Source: Allolobophora icterica
Lineage: Eukaryota > Annelida > Clitellata > Crassiclitellata > Lumbricidae
DNA: 64,000 nucleotides
Direction: 5' to 3'
Assembly (NCBI GenBank): GCA_963556255.1
Contig: OY744606.1
Coordinates: 70,510,670-70,574,669 of the forward strand
Shown here piece after piece: positions 1 through 13,727 of the stretch. How positions within the stretch are numbered: the first letter of the stretch is position 1; every line of letters starts with the position of its first letter. The position numbers and the translations under genes are program-made. Below the pieces are notes generated by a model that was not told where the DNA came from, ran no database searches, and saw only the letters and a program-made list of their open reading frames with translations.

Positions 1-189
1 GCTGGCGTGCGGTGAGGGGAGGAGAAGACGGGGTCGCCCAAGGAGGAGATGGATGGATGAGATACAAGATGTAACTGGCATGAATTTGGCGGAATTAAGA
101 GACTTGTCATCGAATAGGAATCAATGGAGAGTGTTCACCATGACGATCGCTAGAGCTCCACGAGCTGACAGCACAAGGTGACAAGGTGA
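1..189 (+). mobile_element. 3' end of an RTE-type LINE copy
   Basis: The plus strand encodes the C-terminal tail of an endonuclease-reverse transcriptase (an Arg-rich GRPRRRWMDE stretch, ending ARAPRADSTR and a stop). It is nearly identical to the end of the full-length RTE element at 38656-41930. The copy ends in the same AAGGTGAC-type tandem tail at about 174-189. The window edge cuts it, so whether it is full length or 5'-truncated cannot be told. It lies about 30 bp beyond the stop codon of the NHL exon, in the opposite orientation. Confidence 0.9.
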
Positions 190-221
190 ATGGAATTAGG
201 AGATTGTATAAATCGGAAAGA

Positions 222-1255
222 TTAGAAGAAATATTTGCTAGAATCTGTTGATGAAAACTGACTCTGATTTCGACTCAAAGTGTAAACAATAACTCCAAAC
301 GAGTCTCCGACGATCAGTTGTTTCTTTTCTTCGTCGTAACACAATCTCATTGGATTTCCTATCCTCGTTTCTTCTTCATTTGTTGGACAAAGAATTCTAT
401 TCCATTTGAGATCGGCATCCAAGAGAATCACTCCATCGTTCACTTCGTCAGCCACAAACACTCGATCGTATGAATCGAGTGAGAGATATGAAGGACCGAT
501 CAGCTTTTGTGTTTCATTTGATGGAATAAAACGACGGACGACCATCTGCCCATCTCTGGTCAATTCACTTACAACCCACTTCCTCTTCCTCCTTCTCCTA
601 CTTGATCCAGTCTCTCCCTCTTTCTCCTCTTCCATCCACTCCTCTTCCTCTGCCTCCTCCTCTTCCTCTTCTCCATTCTCCGATTCTTCGATAGACGTTC
701 TCCCACGTTGTCCCTCCTCCTCCTCTTCCATCCAGTCGTGAATGATGATGAAATTACCTATGGATGCTTCCACTGCATGAATTGCGTTCTTGACTTCCTT
801 TGGTAACTGAATGGATCGAATAAGTTCTGCGTCTGATCCGTAGATCATCAGAGTGGACAACGAATCATCGAGCATCAACAACTGACCATCAGTGGACACT
901 GACAGAATGGATGGCTTATAATCAATGGTCAGCCATTTGATGCATTGGTGTTGGTCATCTGTTTCTCTTGTTATCTTCCAGATGCATTGCTCCGTTCGGT
1001 CAGAGACGTAGAGACAATTGTCCTTGTCGCTGGATCCGATGTCCCAGAGATATTTAATCTCCTTTATTTCGATAGTCCTCTGAAGACAAAATGGATTTAT
1101 ATCTTCGAAGACATGGATTACATATAGAGAAGAAGGAGAAGACCACGATTGACATAGGACGTAGATTTCATTTCGCAATTTAGTCACTCCCCACACAGCT
1201 CCATCCTCGCTTAGATCGATTCTCTCAGTGAATTTTACGGAAATAGGACAAACGA
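222..1255 (-). CDS. Terminal exon: NHL-type beta-propeller with acidic insert
   Basis: Last coding exon of a minus-strand gene, 343 residues plus TAA. An acceptor TTTTATTTTAG precedes base 1255, and the exon opens in phase 1, matching the TRADD-N-like exon at 3886-4254. The protein shows repeated propeller blades (residues roughly 15-170 and 225-335). Each has hydrophobic strands such as VWGVTKL, NCLYVSD, RVFVADEVNDGVILLD and QLIVGDSFG, typical of NHL/six-bladed propellers used for protein or ligand binding. Between the blade halves lies a low-complexity insert of about 55 residues, very rich in Glu and ending in an Arg/Lys cluster. No transmembrane segment or signal peptide is visible. By position it would be the sensor or scaffold end of a CARD/TRADD-N-like protein. 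WD40-type propellers are an alternative, but no WD dipeptides are seen. NHL is a pattern-based call. Confidence 0.75.
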
Positions 1256-1365
1256 CTAAAATAAAAACAAATTAATACGCAGGTAATTGACTGATATTTA
1301 TGTTTCATTACAACTGATATTTACTTATTTTTCCAATTATTTCTTTCTTTCTTCTATGTTGTGAC

Positions 1366-1367
<2 letters not shown>

Positions 1368-1424
<57 letters not shown>
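1368..1424. repeat. (TTA)n microsatellite
   Basis: About 19 perfect TTA units in the intron upstream of the NHL exon. The remaining intron sequence from 1256 to 1989 is AT-rich, and I recognise nothing else in it. Confidence 0.95.
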
Positions 1425-1425
<1 letters not shown>

Positions 1426-1989
1426 GTAGTTATTATTATGTAGTATTATTAAAGTGCATCTAGCAACCGTTTGCCTTAGATTTACCTGTTTGCCTTAATG
1501 ACAAATATTATTTATTCATTTATTATTGTTTCTATTATAATATTACAAAAAAAGCAGTTGGATATAGCGAGTGTTTCTATAATAATATAACAATTAGTTT
1601 TAAGCGCATTTGGTAGGCCTGCTTAGCTCATTGACTATATAGCTCAGTGTTTCTTTATTTCTAATTTATTTTATATTTAATTTATTTAGTTTATTTACCG
1701 CTCAGTAATCATAATCATTGTTCTCTGTAAATGTCTGTCACTCGCTATTCATCTGCAATTGGCTGCTAATCTCGCTTGCTCTTTCAGATGTCGTTCATTA
1801 AACTCACAGTTCAACTGTAGATAAATGTTCATTCAACTCGCTATCTCCAACTGCTTTTGTTTTCGCCTCTTTATCTAACTAACTTTTTACCTGAAACTGC
1901 CGGTTCAACGCACTCGATTTTCACCTGTACGTATGAATTCATTGCTTTTCATTTGAAGCTCTCATGTGATATCATTCTTACATCACTGC

Positions 1990-3774
1990 CAGAGGCGGAT
2001 TAAGGCATGTTCAACATGTTCGGCCGAACAGGGGCCCCCACACTTGAGGGGCCCCCACACATGCAAAAGAAATTTTTTCAAATATTTTATAGGCCCTATT
2101 GTTATTATTTCTTTAGTCTAATAGTAAAAATGAGTAAAAAAAACTCGGAACAAATTATTCGAAGCTACTCGTTTAATATAGACAAATACAGACAATATAG
2201 ACAAAATATAGACAAAATCACAAAAACAAAACTTTGGCACGTGTGCGGGCCCCTACTGGAGTTTCCATTATCAGGCAAATTCATCTAAAAAATCAGCCAG
2301 AAATGCTAGTAAGACCTATTTTACTTGCTTATTTAAACATTTACTACCTGACGGTACAATAAAGGCCTATTGTTACGTCATTTCAATTATGAAACACTAG
2401 GAAACACGGTTTTGTTAACAAATTTAAATTTTAAGAATAAAGGCCCTTTTTACGTCACTTTTATCATGAAGCACGTCTATTACAGGTAGGCCTATAAGTT
2501 TTAATTTTAAAACCAAAGGCCCGTTGTTATGTAACTTCAATTATGAAACACGTTATTTAGCTGTTTTTAGATTTAGAGAATAAAGGCATTTGTTATGTCA
2601 CTTCAATTATGAAGAAGTGTATTGTTATCATAAGTTTACAATCAGAGAATAAAGGCCTTTGTTACGTCACTTCAGCTATGACAGTCTTCTGTTATTAAGT
2701 TTAAATTTAGACAATAAAGGCTCATAGTTACGTCATTACAATTGCTAAAACGTCTATTTTTTGTAAACTAGCTGTAACCCGTGAAAAATCACGGTATATA
2801 AAACAATTATTGCAGTGATAACAATTAAGCTTACTTCCCCGTTATATTATGACGTCATAGGCCTATAGCCGTCGTCAAGACAGCCGTTGCCAAGGCGGCA
2901 GTATAGTGACGTCACAATAGTGTTTGTTACGGGACAGACAGAAAGACGTACATCGGTTATTATGTTGTTTAATCTCAGATATAGAGAATAAAGGCCTTGG
3001 TTATGTTACTTAAATTATGAAAAAGACTTGCTATTAAGTTCAAAGTTAGAGAATTAAAGACTATCATTATTTTGTTAAGTACATCATTTCGACCATGAAA
3101 CACGTCTATAACCAATAAGTTTAAATTTAGAGAATAGGCCTAAAGGCCTCTTGTCACGTCATTTCAATTGTGAAATACGTCTATAGTTTGTAATTTTATA
3201 TTTCGAGAATAAAGGCCATTCTTAGGCCTACGTCACTTCAGTTACAAATAAGTCTATTGTTACTAGATTTAAATCTAGAGATAAAGACCTATTGTTACGT
3301 CACTTCAATTATGATCGACACACGTCTCTTCTATAATGAAACACGTCTATTGTTAGTAATTTTAAATTATTATTTTTATTTTCATTATTATATAATTATT
3401 GTTTGATTGTTATTATATTTATTATTACGCTCATTGTCGTTATTATTATATTTATTGCTGTTGTTATTATTACTATCAGCATCATCATCATTATTATTAT
3501 TCGGCATCGCGCATAAATGGCGCTAAATATAGATTCATTGGGTGCCATTATAATCATTTAACGGTCTTGAAGGGGAAACGATGCGCAATTTGGTACCCCC
3601 ACTTTCTAGACCAAAGTTACGCCTCTGACCTGACCGGAACTCATGTGCTATGTGACACATTATAAAATGACGTCATTTTATTGTGTAGGCCTACACTTAA
3701 CAGTATAGGCTACAGTCTTTGGGGCCCCCACAGTTTTACTGAACAGGGCCACCACATTTGTTAATCCGGCCCTG
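1990..3774. mobile_element. Non-autonomous hAT element, 1.8 kb
   Basis: The ends are CAGAGGCGGATTAA and TTAATCCGGCCCTG, an imperfect terminal inverted repeat of hAT type (CAGRG...). The element is flanked by the perfect 8-bp direct repeat ATCACTGC (1982-1989 and 3775-3782), the target duplication length of hAT transposons. No transposase frame is present; most of the interior is a minisatellite. It lies in the intron between the TRADD-N-like and NHL exons. Confidence 0.9.
2290..3370. repeat. Degenerate ~80-bp minisatellite inside the hAT element
   Basis: About ten or more diverged copies of a unit reading roughly AGAATAAAGGCC, TTGTTACGTCACTTCAATTA, TGAAACACGTCTATTGTTA and AAGTTTAAATTT in order. 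The array is interrupted at about 2765-2960 by an unrelated block containing two TGACGTCA sites and a GACAGACAGAAAGACG stretch, possibly another inserted repeat. Confidence 0.8.
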
Positions 3775-3885
3775 ATCACTGCGAGCCTACTTCTGATTAT
3801 GTATTTTGCTGGTTTTTACTGCTTTCGATGATTTTCTATATGTTTTGAAATTTCCTTTGTGATGAATGTGTTCATAAGAACTTAC

Positions 3886-4254
3886 CAAGTGATTTCTTGA
3901 ATTGACTGCTATCAATATTGATCGCTATCGATTGGATCATTTCAGCAGTAGATGGTTGAATATTTGCAGCACCAAACAAGACACCGGTCAGCCGTTTCGA
4001 TTCGTATAGCCTCTGCAAATTTTCGAGAGCTACTTGTGAACGACACCAGATCCAAACAACCACAGTCTGTCTATCCATCTGAGAGTTCAGGATTTCTATG
4101 CCTTCTTCCCTCAGCTGCCTGATGATTTTATCAGTCTGATGTGACCATGGTTTGGTTTGGTTTGGAATGTTTTCGATGATTTGATGAAGGAGCTGTGTGT
4201 CCGAGGACGTTGTACACTTTACACGACGACTTCTCACTATGGCTTTTATTACAG
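3886..4254 (-). CDS. Exon: TRADD-N-like alpha/beta domain (third module)
   Basis: An internal exon of 369 bp (phase 1 to phase 1), bounded by acceptor CTTTTTTGATTTAG and a perfect donor G|GTAAGTT. Its 122 residues include a hydrophobic strand (VVVWIWCRS), then a helix with L..LQRLYESKRLTGVL, then a further strand (SIAINID). The same layout occurs in the exons at 13152-13514 and 27659-28015. The pattern of strand ending in Cys, helix with a conserved Gly, then strand resembles the N-terminal domain of TRADD, a protein-interaction domain of TNF-receptor adaptors. That resemblance is my own, made by eye. The exon joins in phase to the CARD exon upstream and the NHL exon downstream. This copy is the most diverged of the three. 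Confidence 0.7.
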
Positions 4255-4937
4255 CTAAATCAAAAAAGAGAAAACCCAAAATCTGAAACTAATTGCTCAA
4301 GCGCAATTTTAGTTAACTGCAGTTCAATTAAAAGCTTCATGGTAAGTGCACAGTGCACACTTGTTTTTACGACTTTTATCACTACTAACAGCAAAAAACA
4401 TTCTAGATGTCAAACAGATCTAGGCCTATTAGAAGTGATTTCAGTTAACTACAGTTGAATTAAATCAATTATAATCGAGTTACGAAGTGAAACAAAGAAT
4501 GTTCACTTGGTTGTAGATTCGTGATCACTTTGGTTTTTAGTCTTATTAAACCATTGCAGTCGATTCGCAAAATACGCAACTTGACATTATCATACTGAGG
4601 AAAGAAATTGTCGTATTTTGAATGCTCCAATTTATGTATTCGCGTAAAAGGTGTCAGGATATAGAAAATTTAAACTGTCGGCGAAATAAGATTAAGTAGA
4701 GTACGGTTCCATTAAAATAAAGATTAGGGACTCTTAAATAGTTTTCACCACTTGAACTTGGCTAGTATCTAACACGATAGGATATAATCGATTATTAAAA
4801 AACTACTTACTCATAATAGGTTTAAATTTTTTTCAGAACTACTTTCATGTAAATCGATATTTATGTTTATCTAGTATTCTAATTATATACCAAATTATGT
4901 TGAAACATAAGATTTAGATAACGTTTGAACTATGAAC

Positions 4938-5279
4938 CTCCTCCGTTTTCCATGATCCTTGCCACTGTCTTCTGGTTTGTTTGTCGAAGACATTTCAAGA
5001 AGTTTGAAAACATTGTCTTGTCGAAAGATCTCACGACGTACAAAAGCTCGGTGTTCATATCTTGGTTTGAATGCTGTTCAGTTATGCGACTTTGCTCTTT
5101 CGTTTTGGTGTCGTTGCAGTTTGAGCGTTGTCGTTGAATGAAGGAACTTTGTTCTTCCGTTATGCAGTTGAAAGACAACATTGTAGCGATTAACTCATCG
5201 TTCAATTGAATATTGTCCAGGAGATAACTTCGATTGTTTCTTATTATTGCAGAGGTTTTTCTGGTTTGGCCATAGAAAT
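4938..5279 (-). CDS. Exon: CARD domain (third module)
   Basis: A 342-bp internal exon, phase 1 to phase 1. The acceptor is TGATGTTTTTAG and the donor GGAG|GTTCAT. The 113 residues show a CARD-like six-helix pattern: RSYLLDNIQLNDELIATMLS, an 'ITEEQSSFIQ' helix, then LLYVVRSFDKTMFSNFLKCL and QKTVARIMENGG. CARDs make homotypic contacts in caspase and innate-immune complexes. The ENGG end, just before the donor, parallels the ECGG and EHGG ends of the CARD exons at 15592-15897 and 29456-29761. It probably receives splicing from the F-box-like exon at 7787-7973. Confidence 0.8.
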
Positions 5280-5712
5280 CTAAAAACATCAAAACTAACA
5301 ATGCTTCTGAATGACATCACAGCTTTGTAACATTAGCGGTCATACTTAGGCAGGTGTACTTGCATCTCGAGAATTGCCCTCATAGTTGGTGAGATTCTTC
5401 GTCTTAGTGTGAAGAAGAGCCAAAATTTGCCTAATATGGCGCAAAGTCTTCCTGCTTTGACCTTGACAGCAGAAAACTGAATGAATTTAATGTAAGCTGG
5501 AACTCTGTTTAACGACCTGTAAGTAAGTGCGAAAAGCTTCATTTCTGCCGCTATCGGACATAATTTTGTGTCGTTATTGCAAGTAGGCTCTAGTAAATAT
5601 TATTCTACTTTGTTCTTTTATTCGTGTGTTGCTAAAATAGTAATACGTTTGACCTATTTAGTTGGAAATTACATAATTCATTCATTCATTCATTCATTCA
5701 ATAGGACATTTA
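5280..5712. other. Intron sequence, no supported feature
   Basis: Between the CARD exon and the foldback element. A minus-strand open frame at 5333-5542 has no convincing splice sites or family resemblance. A short (CATT)n run lies at about 5682-5700. Confidence 0.5.
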
Positions 5713-6798
<1,086 letters not shown>

Positions 6799-7786
6799 GA
6801 CGGCTACTCAGAGGGGATTTTAATGGTGATTGTCGTAAGACGGTATTTAAAAAAGCAGAGTGCTTTATTGTTAAGCGATTTTAAAGACGTGTGCACAGCT
6901 GGCTGAATTATTGTGGACATGTGGATATCGTTCTGTTTTCATGATTTTTCTTTTTGGTTCCTAATAATTTATTGACTCTGTCGTATCATTTTTGTAGTAT
7001 GTTTGGACGAAACGCAAAATAGTTCGCTTTTCAAGAGATGAAGTCTAGTGTACTTCAAACTGTCTTGTTTTCACTAGCAATCGCCTTGGTTTCTAAAAAA
7101 CTTTCTATCAGATTCGACAAATGCAATTTATAGAATCAAGTGAGCTCTGAACACAAGACTAGTACAATGCTTCAAAGTTCTGTTTTGGCTAGAACCATAA
7201 CAAAGACCCCAGCTATGAGCCTCATCATTCTGCCTGATTATCGAACAAACTATCCACTTCGAAATATGTTTTTTAGTTTACATTCATAAAAGTATTACAT
7301 TTAAATCAGTCGACGTCTATCCACGTGTTTGCTTTTCTCAGGGTACTGGGACCATTAAAATTATATACTTGAATTTCAATTTGAAATGCTTAACAATATG
7401 CACCAAGGCATTTCGAACATCGGTGCATTAAATAAGCTTTGCAGATTTTGCAGCTGAATAGGGTCTCCGCAGAGTAAGGAACTCATCCGACGCAGAGTTA
7501 CAACCACCAGCTGTTGCGCTTTTACCTTAGAGTTTGGCATCCAACGAGCTCTATATTAGGAGGTACTGCGTGAAAAGCATTTTCGGCTACGACTTCGTGC
7601 TGAAGCCTTAAAACATCACTGGACCCCTCTTTCGTGGGATGGGAAGGGCTCATTTTACTTTGTGCAAGAACCCGTAATCAGATAAAATGTACTCATAACT
7701 CATATTTCTTGTTGGATGACCAGCAATTGTGATAATCTTAGGTGCATATTGCATGTAGGTAACAAAATACTGAAAACACATTGAAC
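6799..7786. other. Intron or intergenic, nothing recognised
   Basis: AT-rich DNA without a convincing exon or repeat family. Confidence 0.5.
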
Positions 7787-7973
7787 CTTTGAGCCGCTGC
7801 CAAATTTTGTTCTTAAATCTTCGTCTTGTTATTCGTTGAAACCAACAGAAGTCGACAGATGACAAAGCTTTCATGACATCTTCGTCTCTTTGATGGGATG
7901 AAGAATTCAGTATCCAATGAAGAAACGACTGTTCTAAGATGACGTCCAACAACTCCATTGGAAGTTTATTCAG
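7787..7973 (-). CDS. Exon: F-box-like domain (third module)
   Basis: A 187-bp exon, phase 0 to phase 1. Its acceptor is GTTTTTAG before CTGAATAAACTTCC and its donor is AAAG|GTTCAA. The 62 residues begin LNKLPMELLDVIL, followed by ALSSVDFCWFQRI and a basic helix KNKIWQRLK. That is the LPxELLxxIL...L..V...W..I layout of F-boxes, which recruit SCF ubiquitin ligases. It has the same splice phases as the first CARD exons of the other two modules (16224-16461 and 30819-31143), so it occupies their position in this module. It can splice to the CARD exon at 4938-5279. The preceding start exon was not found. The F-box assignment is tentative. Confidence 0.55.
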
Positions 7974-8455
7974 CTAAAAACATATGTATCGTAATGCAAT
8001 GTTAATCACTTTAGTGACTCAAATTAATTACGTGATTTACCAATTTTTCTGTAGCGTCCCAATATCATATTGCATCGATTACCGTTATGGTTGTTGGGTT
8101 CAAGAAGAGACTCCTTGAAAAATCGAGTCATTATTGACCATCAGTAGGTTTAAGTGACCAAAATAATTCGAAAAATTGATTGAATTATTTAGTCAAAAGT
8201 CATATTGTCAAAAAAATGTTTAGTTTCGCATTTCCGTGACCAACGCTTTCGGTGAAAGTTGTGTTTAACTGCAATCATATATTTTTCCGGCGCTTGGTGA
8301 GATAGATTTTATTTCATTAACCTAGCTTCAAACATAATCAAGTCTTTTGTTTCATAGAGAGGTTGAACTCCGACAATATTTAAAGTAGGCCTACAAGAGA
8401 GGGTATTTCTCTAAATTGTTTACGAAGGCGTTACCTATGCTATGGATTAGGTAGG
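7974..8455. other. Non-coding, nothing recognised
   Basis: No exon, RNA gene or repeat family that I can identify. Confidence 0.5.
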
Positions 8456-8659
8456 CATGGGCGGCGATCTCGGGGTCGAGGGGGACAAGACCCCCACCTT
8501 TAAGAGTGGAGTGGGACACACCATACATCGGCTCCCCAAATTTTGAAGAAACACCCAAAAAATTTTGATCTCTTTTTTACCAGATCAGTTCAAAACTCTT
8601 TTTTGACCAGATAAGTTCTAAAGTGTCCCCCCACCTGTCAAACAAGATCGCCGCCACTG
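8456..8659. mobile_element. hAT-type MITE, 204 bp
   Basis: The right end is ATCGCCGCCACTG and the left end a decayed CATGGGCGGCGAT. A perfect 8-bp target duplication TAGGTAGG flanks it (8448-8455, 8660-8667). Most of the interior is C- or T-rich, with no coding frame. Confidence 0.85.
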
Positions 8660-8667
8660 TAGGTAGG

Positions 8668-9365
8668 GCATAGATAGAGCTGTTTCACAACCTTACCGTT
8701 GTCTCAGAAGGCTTGTAATCTGTTTCTGTTCAAAATACAAAAACATATCGAGATACATTTCCAGAATGCCATTTGTGAGATTTACTGTATAATATTCAGA
8801 AACAATACACACCTAGTTTAGGTGACCTAACCATCTCTAAAGCTTGGAAAGTCCTACAAACATCCACTTTAAAATGAGCAGGGTCGAGGCCATAATTATA
8901 CGGTCGCTATAGAAAATCGCGTACATTTACCTTTACATTAATTCTTGCACCGTCCAAAGTTCCAAATCTATAGCAGCGACAACTTTGACACTAACCAATT
9001 ACAACGCGATTTCTTGGTATGAATTCGATCTCTCCACTCTCCAAATGCCTCACCTTCCACCATCCGTCCGTGTCACTGGAAAAGCCATGAAATTTAGTTG
9101 TTATTGTTAATAATCAACTTTAGTAGAGCCGATACACAAAGAATCAACCGATACAACATCGTAACCTTGCCGCAATCAGGTAAACAACCCGGCGATCAGT
9201 TCGCCGGAGTTCGCTGCAGAAATGAATGAATAGAACGGAAAGATACAGAGAGGCAGGACCAATTATTTTGGTCCAGCAACCGAAAATGCTTGTTTACTAA
9301 AAATAGTTTTAGTTTTAGGTATGACCAGAGAAAGGCAATCAGACAACCTTTTAGATTAGTAACAA
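8668..9365. other. Non-coding, nothing recognised
   Basis: No supported exon or repeat. Confidence 0.5.
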
Positions 9366-9396
<31 letters not shown>

Positions 9397-9470
9397 AAGA
9401 AGAAGAAGAAGAAGAAGAAGAAGAAGAAGAAGAAGAAGAAGAAGAAGAAGAAGAAAAAGAAGAAGAAGAG
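9366..9470. repeat. (GAA)n microsatellite
   Basis: About 34 GAA/AAG units. Open frames through it (poly-Arg, poly-Ser, poly-Leu) are artefacts. Confidence 0.95.
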
Positions 9471-9482
9471 CAGTCCCGTAAG

Positions 9483-9722
9483 CAGCCATGGGTATGAATT
9501 GTGAAAGACTTTTTCTTAGCTGTGGTATATGAGGGCGGGTGGCCAGTCCTCTCCCTCGCCATCTCATCTTCCCACCGACGATGTACGGCCAGTCTACTCA
9601 TCATAGCTAAGTTGGCTAAAGGCGCAGGTGGGGTAGAAATCTCGAACCCCATGGCGGGGTTTTGAATCCCCGACCTCTCGATCGACAATCCAGCACGTTA
9701 ACCATTACACTATCGAAGATAA
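9483..9722 (-). repeat. tRNA-related interspersed repeat (SINE-like)
   Basis: Read on the minus strand, 9722 down to about 9636 resembles a tRNA. There is a box A-like TAGTGTAATGGTTAA, an anticodon-arm region TTGTCGA, and a T arm CGGGG-ATTCAAAA-CCCCG with a perfect 5-bp stem. The remainder (TATGAGGGCGGGTGGCCAGTCC and neighbouring sequence) recurs at 56190-56430. This fits a tRNA-derived SINE or a composite repeat. The T loop is one base too long for a functional tRNA. Confidence 0.6.
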
Positions 9723-10339
9723 GACTGAGGAATAAAGACTTCTTCTGAATACTGTGGATGGTTACAGTTCAGTGCGTCATCACCTGTTAACCTAATTAAA
9801 AGGAAATTATTTGCCATAGTGGAAGCCATGTACGGATTAAAGTTATAGGGTTATAATTATGTTCCTGTAATTGTCTACTATCTGTAGCAAAAACTGTATG
9901 GCCATATTTTGATGTAGGTGAAGACTACATCAGCAATTTACTACTGCACGGCCTTTTCTTAAAATCGAAATATTTACAAAGAATATTTAATCGCGCATTA
10001 CAAACCAGGATTAGAACCAAGGCGTATAAATGAAAGGTGCTTGGAGCAGAATATTCAATAATGTTTTCATGATTTATAGCCTGGATATATTATCTCCTGC
10101 AAAATATATAATTACCCCATGCTTGCGGGAGGAATTGTCTCCATTTTGTCTCCTCTTTTAAAAGTAAGCGCCATTGTGTAAGGGTTGTTCTGCCTTGTAG
10201 CTCTTCCTCTGCCAAAAATATTCTGGAGTTCCTTTTCCTCTCTTCTATTCATCTGTCTCGGATTGAAGTCGCCAATTGCGCGCAACTTAATTTCTTCTGG
10301 AAGAAATAATCGAAAGACAAGAGTTCTTGAGAAGATGTA
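9723..10339. other. Non-coding, nothing recognised
   Basis: No supported exon or repeat. Confidence 0.5.
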
Positions 10340-10775
10340 TTATGGCACCTTGAACGCAGTCTGGCGTTATAGAAGCTATGTTTTACTTTAGCCTGGTGCT
10401 ATAGAAACTGTGTTTAACTTCAGTCTGGTGCTATTGAATTTATCTTTAACTTTAGCCTGGCGCTATAAAAAAAAGCTATGCAAAGCGGCTTGAGCGCAGT
10501 CTGGTGCGATATGAGCTACCTTTTACTTCACCCTGGTGTTAAAGAAGCTAAATTTTACTTCAGCCCAGGCACGTAACTAGGATTTTTCGTTTGGGGGGGC
10601 TTAAACCTTGAACATGGCAACATTTACACAGTGTTCATACGAATTTTAGCCGTAAGCATACAACGGCTTGACTTGTTTGGGGGGGCTTCAACTTCGTTTG
10701 GGGGGGGGCTTAAGCCCCCCCAAGCCCAACGCTAGTTACGTCCCTGCTTCAGCCTGGTGCAATAGAAGTTATCTT
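10340..10775. repeat. Degenerate ~45-bp tandem repeat, split by a MITE
   Basis: About seven diverged units of the form TTTAGCCTGGTGCTATAGAA followed by GCTATGTTTTACT. The array is interrupted by the MITE at 10566-10746, after which one more unit continues. Confidence 0.75.
10566..10746. mobile_element. hAT-type MITE, 181 bp
   Basis: The ends CAGGCACGTAACTAG and CTAGTTACGTCCCTG are inverted. The perfect 8-bp target duplication CTTCAGCC is at 10558-10565 and 10747-10754. It inserted inside a unit of the local tandem repeat. Confidence 0.9.
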
Positions 10776-11512
10776 ATGTAGAGGACGCTCGTAAAACACT
10801 CTGTTACCAAACAATTTATCTCTTACCCATGTCAGGCCAAACACAGCACCGGACCGCACTGTAGCAATTGGCTCTCCACTGCACCCTTTCAGTTTACTGC
10901 CGGCCGAGCCGACTACCACTATAATTATAGTTGCCACTACCTTAACTGTAGTTCAACCTAATATAAAGTTCGCATTTTGTGTACCGTACTTTAGAACTCC
11001 AAGCTTTTGTAAAAAGCTAGACAAGTACCCTTTTCTGACAAGTCTGGAAGGCGTGACAATGTGACTAAATGTCGTCACATGGTAGCAACCATTACATTTG
11101 TCATGACATTGTTGCACACGCTTAAAGTCGAGAGTGAGAAAGATGGTAGCCTACTGCAAGAACCAAGCTTGGAGTGGAAAATGGAGGTAGCAGTAATGGA
11201 GGCAATTTTTAAGTTGAGCATGCATCTCTCGATCGTCACTTCCAAGAATATTTTTAGGAGAATCAGACATGACATGTTTTGTCATTAGAAACAAATCGAG
11301 ACTAAATAAAAACAATCTACTGATTCACCAGTAATGCCTTTGGGTGAGGCACTCAGCCCCATGACCATAAGAATTGATAGCATTAACGATTGGATGCTTG
11401 AAATACATGTATCACGACGCTTTACGCAGCACCTTTAAAGCGTCTCTCAAATGCTAAGTGAGTACTAAGGGATTCAAGTGATGCTCTCAAGTAGGAAGTG
11501 ATTTTGCCATTC
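10776..11512. other. Non-coding, nothing recognised
   Basis: Both strands have open frames at 11061-11288 without splice sites or homology that I recognise. Confidence 0.45.
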
Positions 11513-11520
11513 ATCGGGTG

Positions 11521-12967
<1,447 letters not shown>

Positions 12968-12975
12968 ATCGGGTG

Positions 12976-13151
12976 TCGTTCACAGATTTCCTCCTTTTGT
13001 GTGTGTTTTGAATGAGAAAATGAATTAACAGATTACGCAGTTAATTAACATGACTACGATTTATATGAGTCGCAATGCATAAAAATCTACAATATGATAA
13101 TGTATTAAATTGAATACACAGTTATTAATTGAACTGTAAAGAAGTTCTGAC
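12976..13151. other. Intron sequence
   Basis: AT-rich sequence adjacent to the 3' side of the TRADD-N-like exon. No other feature. Confidence 0.4.
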
Positions 13152-13514
13152 CTTTGAAATACGTTTTTATCTTCTGAAACTCTTCACTGGATACTCTAAA
13201 TGCTGTCACTGCTATTTTCTGTGATCGATTCAGTAGGCTACTGAACCACAATTCAACGGATTCCTTGAATCGTCCTGAGATCAATGACTCTTGCAATTGT
13301 TGTAATTCTTCGATGGTCTTACAGTAGATGTAGAGAACGATACTTCGACCTGTCTTAGCAGCAATTACTTTGTGTTGAACAAGTTCAAATATTCTGCTTG
13401 CTTTGTCAGTTGACCTGTCGATGAGAATATTTCCTATCGCTGTCGAGATTTTGTTTTCGGTATCGGTAACGTTTTCCCCGTCCTCTTCCAGATTAACATG
13501 AACTCTTACGACAA
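13152..13514 (-). CDS. Exon: TRADD-N-like alpha/beta domain (second module)
   Basis: A 363-bp exon, phase 1 to phase 1, with acceptor TTCTTATTATTTATAG and donor CAAAG|GTCAG. The 120 residues open VVVRVHVNLEEDGE, continue through a helix rich in polar residues, then SIVLYIYCKTIEELQQLQES, GRFKESVELWFSSLLN and strand KIAVTAFRVS. They are close (about two thirds identical by eye) to the exon at 27659-28015, showing recent duplication. The strand-helix-strand layout resembles the TRADD N-terminal domain. No exon continuing this module downstream was found before 7973. Confidence 0.72.
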
Positions 13515-13727
13515 CTATAAATAATAAGAAACAGGTTATGCCAATGACTGCACGAGAATTAGCCTAATATCCTCTGGGCCTAGTCCATGTTTTTATTAGA
13601 CGCTATGCAATATAACACATAGGCCTACATTGCAACATTCAGATGAATATTGACAGGGCAAAATTACCGTAAAACGGACTCAATGGTTGTGAATGAGGTA
13701 TTTAACTTTATTAAAGGCCGTAGCCGG

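Noticed and set aside
5333..5542. Minus-strand open frame between module exons, considered as a missing CARD1
   Set aside because: Does not resemble the other CARD1 exons and lacks convincing matching splice sites.
9196..9688. Poly-Leu, poly-Arg and poly-Ser open frames
   Set aside because: Artefacts of (GAA)n; no conserved flanking protein sequence.
9636..9722. Functional tRNA gene
   Set aside because: The T loop is too long and the acceptor stem does not close; it is part of a dispersed repeat.
11061..11288. Overlapping open frames on both strands
   Set aside because: No splice signals, homology or codon pattern to favour either.
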